Part shown: piece after piece, positions 13,001 to 25,700 of the stretch
Layout: each line of letters starts with the position of its first letter
How positions within the stretch are numbered: the stretch's first letter is position 1
NCBI GenBank assembly: GCA_016165875.1
Contig: JABBOT010000023.1
Span: 682,001-746,000, forward strand
Source of the DNA: Acanthopleura granulata
Taxonomy: Eukaryota > Mollusca > Polyplacophora > Chitonida > Chitonidae
Length of the DNA: 64,000 nt
Direction: 5' to 3'
Position numbers and translations under genes: made by a program
Notes under the pieces: generated by a model
Told to the model about the DNA's origin: nothing
Database searches by the model: none
Seen by the model: the letters and a program-made list of their open reading frames with translations, nothing else

Positions 13001-16000
13001 CACAGCACTGGGCAGAAACCTCACAGTGCTGTACTGTATAGATGTGGCGAAAATTTCACTATATTCCTATGCCATGTCAGGATGGATAAGACTTTAGCAT
13101 GCAACATCATCAGCTAACTTGAAAATGCATGTGGACTCAAGACTCATCACAGAATATGTGATGGGGAATATCAAAGTTTGACTTATCAACAAGACAGTAC
13201 TAACCTATCAGAGACAGCTTGGTGGGTGATAGCCATCTGATGCATTTTGTGAAGTTTTCGCAGATATTTTTTTCTCTCATGATCCTTTGCCTGGATTTCA
13301 GCACCCTGAAGCATCTGAAAGTGAAAGTGTCTATTCTGTACACCAGTAAATGATTTTTGCTCAACGCACTATAATGCAAGAGCTCACTGATTCACTCAAT
13401 ATGTTACATTTTCATCAGTGTGAGTGCATAAAGGCTTGCATTCAATTTCAGGTGCTAAAACAGCAGCAGAAACACAACTAATTTATTTATTTATTTGATT
13501 GGAGTTTTATGGCGTACTCAAGAATATTTCTCTTATACAACAGTGGCCTGCATTATGGTGGGAGGAAACCCATGACCATCTGCACGTTGCTGGTGGACCT
13601 TCCCATCACATATGGCCAGAAAGGAAAGAAACATATTGAAGCACATCACAGATTCTTTTTTTTTATTGCTTAACATGCTGTAACTATTATGTTTTCACAT
13701 TAAATACAGGTACTGCATATATATTCACATAGAACGTATTGATTTATAGCAATCAAAGGATGATTTGCAGCTAAAATGAATCTGTGATGTCACTGTGCTT
13801 CAATATGTTCCAAAAAGTCCACTGTAGCACCTCAATATTTCCGTTTTAATCACTGTAAAAAATGCCAAGAATAATGAAGACCATATTGGGAATCGGTACG
13901 AAATTGCCTTTCATAATGATGCATTCTTTCTCAAATGTGGTCTGTTCTTTTTTTTAAAGTTGTGAAACAAATTTAAAGACAAACATGGCTACATATAAAT
14001 CAATTAAGGACATCACTTGATCATTCATCAGAGATTAACTACCAGCATCCAAATAAAAATGACAACAAACATTTGAGAATATTATCTCAATTACTGAAAC
14101 CTGATGCTGGAATGTTCACCTGGACTGCACTCCTTGATCAAACTCTTCCACACCTGGATAATGTCATTATGACTGATCACACAATTCTCACCTCAAGAGG
14201 ATCAGGTAGTTTACGTGACAAATCCATTTTAAAACAGTACAAGTCTGGCATCTCCATCTGCAAAGAGATACAATGGTTAAACAGGCATATAAATAATGAA
14301 TACCATTACACCATCTACAAACCTTAGGTTTGCAGTCAACTCAGTTATGGATTGCATCTTATTAGAAGCCCTATCTAGTGGCAGAAAACTTTCACCACTA
14401 ATTTTATGTTCATGTGAAAAATAAAAACATTAAACCTAAAGAATGTTTTATCCTGTTAATAAGTTCACTAACGCCAACAGCTGAATTCTTGCAGTAATGT
14501 TTCAAGAAGATGCTTTTACCAGAGAGAAACTGGACCTCTTCATGTAGATGTCATATTAAAGTTTATTATTCTTGAGCACTGCGTACAACACCAAACACAT
14601 GATGATAGGTTCCAAAACTCATGACGTATGTCTACCCTGCCAACATTTGAATGCTAAATGGTACTGAGTTTGTGGTATGATGATGAAAGGGAACACAAGG
14701 GCATGTAAAAAACATGTGAAAAGTTCTTGAGTTCCACTGACCATAAAGTTTCTACTAAGCAGTTCTGGAAATGACAAAATGACCTGTACCGACATAACCA
14801 AGAGGTCATACACACCTCAAAAGAAAATCAATTCTGAATGCCCATGTAACTGAGGATCAAACCAACTTTTGTGAACATCAACCCATTACATACATGGACA
14901 GGTGCATGTAGGCATGTGCAGAAACGTTTACTCTGGATGCTGGACAGCACCAACACACTAAGTGTGGAGACAAACCAAATAAACACCTGTACACTGTATT
15001 ACCAAACTGGGCTTCAATGCCGGCTGTTATGTCAGACATGGTAATCACGTTTCTAAAGAATGCATTTTCATTTTTAGTATTATGTGCTTCTTGACGGGAA
15101 AAAGGCTATTAACTATTCAGACATGGTCTGCAAAATGACATGAATCTGGGCCTCTCCCATCTATGAATGGTGACTGGCATACATTCTCCTGATACTGAGA
15201 TGGACAGAGACATATGGTATGCCGCATTGACAAATCTGTATACTGGTACCCGCTGTAATAGTAGCAGTATAGATATTCACCTTGGGACAGCGTTTCTCTA
15301 GGTCACTTGCTGCTTGCTTGGAAGGAGATACAAGGGAACTTCTTCTGCTGCTTCTAGTAGAGGAATGCTACCAAAAAAAAGTTTGATGCATATTTAATAA
15401 CTGGCCAAAACCCTTAACTACAACAACAATCAAGATTAATGTCTACATAGCTGTAACCTGAAACATAGAGAATATAACTTTAAGGTATTCAATCCTTGGC
15501 CTGACATGATCAGGGGAGATAACTGAGTAGATATAGCTTTATGTTGATCAAGGCAGAAAATACATACCCTTCTCTCGGTTCGGCTTACCGGATAAACCAT
15601 TTATTCTCTTCAAGAAAGTAGCAAATCTGCTCAATAAACAGTTATGGTTTAAAATGGTCCATATTGGCTAAAGATGGATTACATATATATCAGTCTGAAA
15701 CCTACCTTAATAAATTAATAAATGATAAATTTTGAAAATGCGGTTTGTAGGTGTATGGAGAACCAAGCTTAATTTGCAAATGTGGCTGAGACTACTAACC
15801 TTCTGTTGATGTGGGTACATATGTGTAACAGCCCAGCTATCTCTGTGTCCTGATGAGGATTGCGGCGTGGCATTCTCAGACAGCTGACTCCATTCCTCGC
15901 CCAGTTTGTCCAGGGCTTTCTTCTGTGCAGAATTCAGTCTCTTACGGAACAGAGACTGTGTCCCTCCTGAAGCACACACACGTTCAGCTAGACGTTTACA

Positions 16001-19000
16001 TGTAAACACTATGAAATAAAATCAGCACAACATGTGTTCTCTTATGTTGTATTTCATACCAGGCCAAAGTGAAAACGTCAGAAAATTTTGTTTCCATATG
16101 ATGCTATGAAACTTATGGTAGTTCAAACAAACAGCTATTTCTTAACAAATTCCTAAAGCAACTTAGATCTCGACATTTATCATTCAACTCTGCTTTTGTG
16201 GTGCACGTACAAGTTGAGAATGGCGCAGTCATTTAAGCTATTGCCAAGAATAAGCTAGAAAGTTGTTTCTAGTGCACTTGGCTGTGGTTTCCACCTGTAG
16301 TTGTGTACAGTTGAGCAATTTTGTGCAGTTCACATACACAAAAAATTACAACTGACCTGAATCCTGCATTGTCACCCAAGTCTATAATGCTGTAGCCGTG
16401 ATATAAATAATCTGCACTGTTCACATGTACTGAGGCACCTCTCAAAACCGTTATCTGGCTCATGTAACAAATCTTCACTATTCAACCCTTGACCTTATAA
16501 TATTCACATGTAAAAAAGACAAACAAAAAGCACTTACTATCAGTATTCAGTTTTTCCAAATAATAATTGAAAACTGTTGGATTTTTACGAATTGCAGTCC
16601 AGAATTCATCCACCTCACAATTATACTTCAGTGTTCCGCTCTTCCTAAGTTTATCTTCTAACTGAACAATCTGCAAAGGAAAAAAAAGTATTGGTTCATT
16701 TTCAGTGGAATCATTCACACTGAAATTATTGGTAAACTTAATCAGCAAAGAAACATGACAGGCTCTCTTGCCCCTACTGAGTTTACATCTCACTTTCTGT
16801 GCTGGTGTTCAGATCAGGAAATCAGTAATTATATGTCAACTGCTGTTCATGGTTATGTGAAACATTCATAAAATTTGCTTGCATGGAATTTCTGTTTAGT
16901 TCTTGGTGTCTTAAATTCACCAGGCATGGTGAATATCATTCAATACATAATTCTTGTCATAAGGGTGTATGCTGAAGTTGAAACAATTCATCCTAACACA
17001 CAATATATGTTGTTTATGTAAGTCATGTACTACATAAAATAATGTGCATATGGTTACTGGGCACTGACTCAAGGCTGAGACTAAGGACAAATCTGTGTCT
17101 CAGCAGGTTTACAAAATGACAAACAATTAACACTGACTTCAATAGGATAATGAGATCTGAATTTAAAGCTGACACGTCTCCTAGAGGAGTGATAGGGGCA
17201 CTTGAACTGCTATATGGCAGACAGATGAAAACTCCGCCCATATGTGAATTAGATGGTGCCTGTCACTGTTACATGTATACTAGTATCAATTTATATTTCC
17301 AAGAAAATGTCACAAGTGTGGCAATAGGGTTTTACTTACCAAGTCTTTCATTTCTAAATACAAACCAGTGATAAGCTCATACCTTGAACAACTGTGTCTT
17401 GGGTATCTTCTTCAAGAAGGAGTCATCGTGAGTGAACTCGTGGCGCTCTAGCCTTTTCTGCACTTGGTGTGTCAGCATTTTCTGATAAGAAAAACAAGTT
17501 CAGCAGTTGCCAATCAACATAACAGAGTTGTGGTGAAAACACTCTGAGGTTGATCTGGTGTTGATCACAGAGACCACTTCTCACAGCCACCTCCTGTGAG
17601 TGCAACAAACATGCAGGACACATAACTGAGCAAAACATGCCTGTGACAAACATTAATTGACATGTGTTGGCATTTATGGCAGCACGATTACAAATACTAC
17701 TGTACTTAATGTTTTAATAATACCAAACGGGGCAAAATGGTACCCCGGGCCATCTGCAATAAAAGATGAAGCAAATTTATGATTCAGATTGTAACCTGTA
17801 CAAATAAACTAAAAAATAATTACTGTTGATAACTTCAAATTTCATCCAAAACAGTGCATCTATAGAGGCAAATAAATGTGATAAAATATTACTTCTGCTG
17901 ATGAAACTCACATTTTTCCAGTAGGGTATCATCCAGCCTTCCAAACAAACTTCAAAACAACTCTCAAAAATCAATAGAACTTTCAAAATCAGGAAAAATA
18001 GTCAACTTAGTCATGGACAAAATTTTTGGTCATTTAGGGTAGTTATAATTGACTAAGAATAAGAAAACCAAAAAACCCAAACAAAAACAATGAAAAATAG
18101 GCAGCATCATGACATGTCTTATGTGTGGGCCTTAATAAGGCCTTGCGACATCCCTCACCTCTTGCCGCAGTTTGCCTTGTCTTATCCTTTCTCTAACAGC
18201 ATCCTTTTCTTTAATCTCTTTCTGCTGTTGGGTAATCTTCTTCCTCAGAGCCACCATATACTCATCATAGAAATAGTCACGTATTTTGTGCAGGTCCTTA
18301 TATATTTGAAGGAATTTTTCCTGGAAAGCATGCAAAATACAGGACAAGCTTTGTCTCTTATAGTTGAATTACATGAATTAGCTGAACCGTAAAATTTTCT
18401 GTTTGTGCTAATGCTTGATATTTCTAATTTCCAAAATACTAGTAAGTATGTGAGCATTAAGCATAACTGAGTTTTCCTGATGAACATCATAATCAAGACT
18501 GTAATTTTGATTCTTGGCAATAGGAGCGCATCAAAGTTGAACAACTTACCGTTTCCTTTTGTCTCTTTTTTTCTAGATCCCGGTCATCATCTAAGCTAAA
18601 TGTCTTCACCTTTTTCTTTTTCTTTGCTTTTTTCTGTGGAACTTCCTGTGCCTTAAATATAAATGACATTCGAGTTCATTTGTCAACCAGGGTAGTGGAC
18701 TGTAAACTATAAAATATGGCAAAGCCCTTAGCTTTGTGTGGGTAGTTTAACAGGAACAATGAGCCATGTTTGCTAATACTTTCCCTAGCCACATCTGTGT
18801 ACCTGAGAGCGGTCCTGAATGAGACTAGGTAGGGTGATGCTGCCATTCTCAGGGATAGTGTCTGTCTCATCTTCATTGGGACGACTAACAGGTGTGCACA
18901 GAGGAGAGTCAAACCGCTGACTGCTCCTGGAAGAGGAGGCATACCTCACCCCAGGCCCGTTTTTCCATATTCCTCCCTTTTCAAAGTCTTCACTGTCTGC

Positions 19001-19435
19001 TTCCTGCATTGAAAACAGAATAAATTATCAACAAAAAATTGGATTTACTGGTTTAGTACCAATACAGACATTGATTTGACGATGCCACTTGATTTCTAAT
19101 CATTTTTTTTTAAATGGTGATGTAATGGCAGAGCCTGGAATGGATACACATTTAACCTACACAAATGGTTAGAGGCTACATGTAGCCAGGGGAAAAGTTA
19201 TAAACGTTCTAAGACAGCACATAAAATCTGTAGGTTTGTCAGGTTACTGGCACAGTGGATAGTTCCATCACAAAGCTAGCTGAAATCTGAGCCTCCTTCA
19301 CCAATAAATCTGACTACTACCTTAGAAATATTCTTGAAAGTTGAATACCTGAGTAGGTCTACAATGACGATTAGATAGAGAAATATCTGGATATGCCATA
19401 TCATAGCAGCTCAAATTAACTAACTGGCCATCCAT
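10029..19435 (-). CDS. Unrecognised 628-residue charged, coiled-coil protein, 14 exons
   Basis: Exons in transcript order: 19435-19349 (ATG), 19003-18803, 18651-18550, 18320-18159, 17481-17383, 16670-16538, 16008-15800, 15367-15281, 13314-13205, 12630-12567, 12405-12233, 11466-11376, 10792-10751, 10355-10029 (stop). All are GT-AG with consistent phases, giving 628 residues. Layout: residues 30-96 Ser- and acid-rich; about 102-112 a lysine cluster (KKAKKKKKVK); about 118-184 a strongly charged helix likely to form a coiled coil (YDEYMVALRKKITQQQKEIK); 185-330 helical (EVDEFWTAIRKNPTVFNYYL); 332-396 basic and Ser-rich; 419-506 acidic and probably disordered; 521-628 a Tyr/Gln-rich tail. No signal peptide or membrane segment. 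I do not recognise the family. Uncertain points: exon 10792-10751 is only 42 nt; the last acceptor (after 10356) was chosen to keep phase; the frame is also open upstream of the chosen ATG to 19561, so the protein may start earlier. Confidence 0.72.
11780..11855 (-). mobile_element. SINE-A copy with large internal deletion
   Basis: Tail 'tttatttattggattggtgt' joins directly to the 'ggctggagaggaggccagca' segment, which is about 130 bp further on in complete copies. Confidence 0.6.
13482..13627 (-). mobile_element. SINE-A copy lacking the tRNA head
   Basis: Reads from the (ttta) tail through 'gattggagttttatggcgta', 'attatggtgggaggaaaccc' and 'gaccttcccatcacatatgg', then stops before the B box part. 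Confidence 0.7.
13638..13965. repeat. Dispersed repeat with fold-back ends (family E)
   Basis: 'cacatcacagattc' near 13641 is answered by 'gaatctgtgatgt' near 13781. The part after 13798 ('ccaaaaagtccactgtagca') matches 45160-45190, and the part 13850-13960 matches 44995-45070 in inverse orientation. Lies in an intron of the coiled-coil gene next to a SINE-A fragment. Confidence 0.55.
17925..18055 (+). repeat. Dispersed repeat (family D), intronic copy
   Basis: Shares 'caaacaaacttcaaaaca' and 'gtcatggacaaaatttttgg' then 'tcatttagggta' with copies at about 1760-2120 (same strand) and 31050-31235 (inverted). Confidence 0.6.
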
Positions 19436-22400
19436 ACGTGTTTGTTTTTGTTTGTTTTTTGTTTTTGTTTTTTCCAAATGATGCAACACTGTCTGTTTTA
19501 GAACTGCATGTGAAAGTAAGTAAAGACACCTCATAACATACCTAACATACCGTCCCGTCACATCATTTCGTGGTACTCACGTGATCGTAGCAATCGCGTA
19601 TAATGCGAGGCGTTCAGCACATGCCCCATTTTAAAAATTCCGACTACAACAGATTTTTTTCATAGTGCAGACGCCTCTGAGTATCGGTGGACAATTGATC
19701 TCTGCATTTTCAACTTTAATTTTTAACGCTAATGCATTTTCTATTCTAGTGCACAAAACCTTAATACCACGAAACCCATAGTGTTTGTAGGGGTAGTTCA
19801 TGGAGTTCGGAACGTCATAGATACAACCGGTAACTGTTATTTCATAATTAAGCCTGTCTATTCTTAGTCTATTCTACAAATAAGTATTGTGCGGAAACAT
19901 TAGCATTTACCGTCAAGTGCTGCACTACGTGAAATCACGTCACCAGGCATCACAGGCATTCGCTGATTCAACGGTATCATGGTTTGATTTTGCAAGCAGT
20001 ACACAAAACAAACTGCATAGGAGCTGGCCAGGTTATTAAGAACACACCAAAAAATAATTGCTCCACACGGCAGATAAAGTTCTATCCAAATAAAAAAAGA
20101 TTTACCATGGTTCTAGATTCTGGGAGTCTCAAGACTGCGATAAACAACTCCTATCTGTCACACTCCGTTGTCATTTGTTAAGTTAGCTGGCAGTGTATGT
20201 CGTCGTCTTGACAGCAGGAGCAGTAAAGAGTTCCTGAAGGGAGGCGACTCTGCACACCCATACAGATTCTTGCTGTTTTTCGTATCTTGAGTTATTAAAT
20301 GCTCCAAATCGATAATATTCCAATGTAACACAATGATCAAAACGTATTCATCCTTTCTACAAAGAATTTGTTCGACTTGGGGCATACAGCTGAAAAATAA
20401 TTTGCTGACGGTGTCACCCCTACATAAACCCCTCTTGAACCTCATCCTAAATCGAGGCCAACTCATGAGACAAGAATCTTGTCGATTGGATTTGGCGGGT
20501 TGCCAGCAGTGCCACATTGACCACCACTAAGTATGATCTGTTAACTGTTTCGTTATCATGTAGTTGATATCTGATGAAACAGCTACCAAACAAAACAATC
20601 GCTGTGCAATGCACGTTGCTTGACACATTCAGTTTGCATTGCCGCTGAAAACCGGAAAATTTGGATGCAAATCATGGTTGGAGGCCTGTACGGTGCGCCA
20701 TTAACACTCACATAAGGCATTGCAATGTACATATTTGAGACATGTCTGGTATTTTGAATACGCTTTTTGAACTGCATAACTATATTAAATAGGGTAGGCT
20801 ATTTGATCTATAAACATTTAAGTGAGGCGAACTCAAGAAATACAGTCCAATAAGGAATATATATGAGCTGTACACGACTATAATACTACAGCTGGTAATG
20901 ATATTAGGAGATAGGTAACTTGCTACTAACAGACAATAAATTGACAATAATGTTGAGAAAGAACTGTGGCCTAAAATGGCTATTGTCAGCCAAAATGGCT
21001 ATTTCGGCTATAGATATAATATGTACACGTAATTCAGTAGGCCTAATGTTCCCTCTATGACGTGTGCATGTATACAAGGCCTACTGTAATAGCCTTTAAA
21101 CAATGACATCACATGTTGGAGTTACAGTATGCTTAAGCTCTGTACAGTTTTAAAAAGAGAGACAACACTAGACCACATGTATATATGTATTGATAAAGAA
21201 GCCCATTCATAGCTCAAAAAATATTAATTTATATTTTTGTGATGTAGAATAACTGAGATATCGCAGTTCAGAGTAAGCAAAAAACACCCACGTATGGAAA
21301 ATAGAACAGGTCACCATGCTCTCAGTTTTAACCAATCAAGGGCGAAATATTTCTACGGCCAGAGAAAGCATCTGTTTCCACTGTTACATCACCCATTCCT
21401 AGTTTACTGTTTTGTAATGTAGAAGTAGTGTTCAATAGGCTGTTTTCCTTTTGATTGCCGGAAGGCCACAATGCATAGCCTTCGATTGTAATAATAGAGA
21501 GGATCTTACTTCACACACAATGGAGTGTCTCGTCTGTAATACTGAAGAGTGTAGGGTATGGAGGACGTGAGATCGTGTTTCCGGTTTCTCTAAAATGGGG
21601 TATCCCATTGGCTCGTAAGAATTCCAGAAATAAAAAGTGATTTAGAGAGTTACCAGTCACATAGGTTACACGTTTTGTGGTTCTGGTTGCAGGGTTAAAG
21701 TGGTAAAGTTGCCTTCAAGCCCAGTGGCGTCGGAACCGGGATGGCCAGCCCCCCATTTTCGATTTTGGAGGGGCCTGAATATCTTCCCCCCCCATTTTAC
21801 GCTTACATATTACATATGAAGTATTCTCATATGTATATATCCTATATATCTTTTGTGATGACGTGTTTGCATAAATAGCATGCAGAGTTATCTCAATCTT
21901 CATTACAATGTCAAATAAATCCTAAATGAATTGATGTTATTTATTTTTATGTCTGAAAAATATGCATTTGTTTTTTAATGTCAGTCCCTTTCTAAAAATC
22001 TTAAAATCACTCAGAACTGATCAGAGACGTTTCAGAAAACCCAGACCTTGTCTTACCCTGGACCGTCACCACATTGCCTAGGATAGGCACCTCTACTTCC
22101 CCTCCTCACGCACTTTAAACATGCCTCCGACGCAGCTGAAGTCCAATCCCTAACTAGGGCACAGAAGATGTGCGTTCAATCCCTTCCTCAGACAGTGAAA
22201 TTTAGAGATTCTGCATCCATTGTTATTATGGTCTGTCTGGTTATAAGCATTTGGCGGTGGGTTTTCTCTTTGTGCCTTCTTACATGAGTCTTGCTGGAGA
22301 CTGATTGCTTTCCACCTGTGTGGCAATATAATATATAGGCTTATATACATGTATGTCACACGAAGGGAAATTTTCTGGGAATTTGCTGAAGTTTAGAGGT

Positions 22401-22742
22401 TATAGTTGCCCCAAACTCCACATGTAGTTTCTGCCACCCAAAAACCAAGCCTCCATCATGATCAAGTAGGTCTTCAGAATTGCATCATACAACAATCAAG
22501 CATACACATTAACCAGTACATAGATCATTAGACTTCAGAAGATCAAACTTTGAAAAACAAATTTGGCAAAGATAACAAATAATGGATAATCTTACATGAA
22601 GATGATATTGTGTTTATTTATCTTACAGATATATTTTCACATTTACCTCAAAGTGAAAAGCCACTTTTAAATTCAGAGGATGAACGCTCTGTTTGAGATG
22701 ATTTGTAATTTTGTTCATGGCACCTTAATTTGTATGTTGCAG
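19436..22742. other. Head-to-head intergenic region between coiled-coil gene and hexokinase
   Basis: No supported coding exon. The 5' leaders and promoters of both divergent genes should lie here, but I see no clear TATA box or initiator. Short open frames (for example 20158-20517 on the - strand) lack splice partners or a recognisable product. A decayed SINE body lies near 22350-22500, and a C-rich/G-rich patch at 21720-21795. Confidence 0.5.
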
Positions 22743-22754
22743 TATTAGGACTAT

Positions 22755-25700
22755 ATGTTCAGATTCAAAATGGAGATGCCATCCAAGAGACTGGAAGTAT
22801 CTCAGGATACAGAAAAAGCTCTGAAGGTATCTACAGACATTATCATTGCTGCTTTACCATACTGTGCGTCACTGTTTACCTTTGAGAGAATGGATTGGTT
22901 GCGGAAAAGGTTCCATGATTTATTCAGTAATATTTTTGGGCATTTTGTAATGTGTCATAGCGTTTTTGCAGTTTTCAGACTACTTTATTTTTCTGTACAG
23001 ATAGAGAAGTACCTGGAGCAGTTTGTGTTGACGGACGAGAAAACTAAGAGACTAATGGCAGATTTGGAGGAGCAGATGAAACTAGCATACAGCAAGGAGA
23101 AGGAGAAGAGAGAGTTGTCATCAGTTCTCAATGAAAACACCTACATATATCAGCTTCTGGATGGCAATGGTATGTGGATCAGATCTCATTAAGAACACCT
23201 GCATGTATCAGCTTTTGGACGGCAGTGGTATGGGGGTCACATCTCATTAAGGATACTTTTCAACATGCTATTTTTTACCAGTTTTCAAAATTTTCTTGCT
23301 GAAGTGGATAGTTTACTATTTAAGCTAAAAAACTGTCCCACAGATTGTTAATATTCATCTTAGAATGTTATGAGTGATCATTTAAAGTTAAAGCTTTCAA
23401 AAATTTAAAAAGATTTTGAAACTGTGATATTTTGTTACTAACATCTTTAAAACTAGTTAAGATATCAAAAATCTGTGGGCCAGTTTTTTAGCTTAGGTGT
23501 TTAACTATATGTGGGCCAAATTTCATGACATTATGTTGAAAAATAAGCGAGAAATTTCACCTCACAACCATCTCAAAAATAGAATGGAAGAAAAAGACCA
23601 AAATGTCTGGAGAGCATTATGTGTGACAAAATTCGTCATTAATTCCTTTGCCAATTGATATTAATCAAGAATTTTCCTGCCTCCAGTTAAAATGCGAACA
23701 TATCAATGTACTTGTGTGAAATTTTAAATCTTATCATGCTCCATGAAAGTGTAAATTTGTGTTTTATCTCAGCAAAACCTTCTAGAACTTGTTTATAAAC
23801 CTCTCCCTCAATGGCATCCTGGCCGGGTGATTAAGGCAGTTGGTTTAGTTAATAGATCTGCTAGGGTAGTCTGCACAAGCAGCCATGCACAGTTTATGAC
23901 AGGAGGCCATACAGATTTACCACACATGCCTATTCACAGCAAATAACTTCCCTTAGTGAGCTAATCCCCCTAATCAGGGGGAACTAAGAAAACACAACTG
24001 CCTTTGTTCACTACGTGTCATACTTTATATCAAATTTAATTCATTTACATTTCAAATTTGGTTTTCATCTTTAAATGAGAGGAATGATAGGACAATGGAG
24101 AATAAGGATATGAAGTCAAAAAAACTTGATCAAATTTCACCCCTGAGGGGTTCTAGTATCCTTATGAACGTCTGCATATATCACCTGGTTGACAGTGGTA
24201 TGGGTATCAGATGTCAATAAGGACACCTACATATATCACCTATTGGATGGCAATGGTTTGTGGATGTGTTCTCAATAAGGATACTAGAACCCTCATAAGC
24301 ACAATTTCCCATTTTGCCTTGGGTAGCATCAAATATAGCCAGCCGTATGAAATGTAAATATATTCTGGAAGCTCAACAGTTGATGATCTCACAAAAGATT
24401 TTAATATTTAGCGAACTAATTACTGTAATTTTAATCAAAATAAAGAGAAAGTTTGAAAAAAAATCAGGGCTGTTTTTCATGATGATATTTCTTCACCAAT
24501 TTTATTTTTTCATCAAATTTTTGTTGTGTAAGTGCATAATATACTATTTAATCTGAAAAACTTACCCACACATTCTTAATATTCATCTATAATTGTTCTG
24601 AATGACCATGTAAAGTTAAAACTTTCAAAAATTTGAAATTTTTTTGAAACTATGATGTTGTTTTGCTAATATCTGTAAAAGTAGAAAAAATATCAAAAAT
24701 TTGGTTGATTGTTTTTTAGTTTAAGTATTTAGCTACATGTATGTGCCATAGCAAGTTTCATAGCATGATGTTGAAAAATAAGCGAGAAATGAAAGTATTC
24801 CACCACACCTTCTCAAAGATAGAAAGGGAGAAAAGACCAAAATGTCTGGAGATGCAGTATGTGTGACAAAATTCATTAATTGATTAATTTTAATCAAGAA
24901 TTGTCCTGCTCCAATTAAAGTGTGAACCTATCAACCTGCCTATGTTAAATGTTTAAAACTTATGCCCCATGAAAGTGTTTAGTTACTTGTTTTATCTGAG
25001 CAAAACCTGCAAGAATGTGTTTATGAACCCCTGCCCCCAGTGGCACCTCATTAAGGTGATTAAGGCTGTTATTATAGTTAATATGTCTGCTTGAGTAGTG
25101 TGCACAAACAGCCATGGGCACTTAATGGCAGGAGGCAGTACACATTTACCAGAGGCATGTCTATTCATAGCAGATAACCCCCTTCATTGATTTGATCCCC
25201 TAATCAGGGGGAACTGAGAAGACACAACTGCCTTGGTTCACAATATGTTATACTATTTGTCAAATTTAAGGTATTTATCTTTAAAATTTGGTTTTCATCT
25301 TTAAATGAGAGGTCAGATAAGAGAATGGAGAATAGGAATGTGAAATAAATTATGATCAGATTTCACCCCTGAGAGGTTTTAGTACCCTTAAAGAGAGTCA
25401 AAAGCTGGATATCAATAAGCCTTTAGAGATAATGCTTACAAGTGAAAGATAACAATATGCTAACATGTATAGAAAAAATGAGTTGCATCTTGCTATGTAT
25501 GTGTGTATGTAGTTTTTGGTCTTGTAAGAGAGATAAAGGCCAGATAACAGTAGGTCTGTATAGATAAGCCAGTTTAAGTTATTGCCTATTCTACAAAAGT
25601 TGATAGCATTACAATGTATGTATTACAATGATGTGAATTTTTCAGTCTTTTAAGAGAGACAGTGTGAGAAAACAATTGGCTTATTCACACTCTACAAAAC

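Noticed and set aside
20158..20517. 119-codon - strand open frame between the divergent genes
   Set aside because: No recognisable domain, no matching exons, and amino-acid make-up like random translation.
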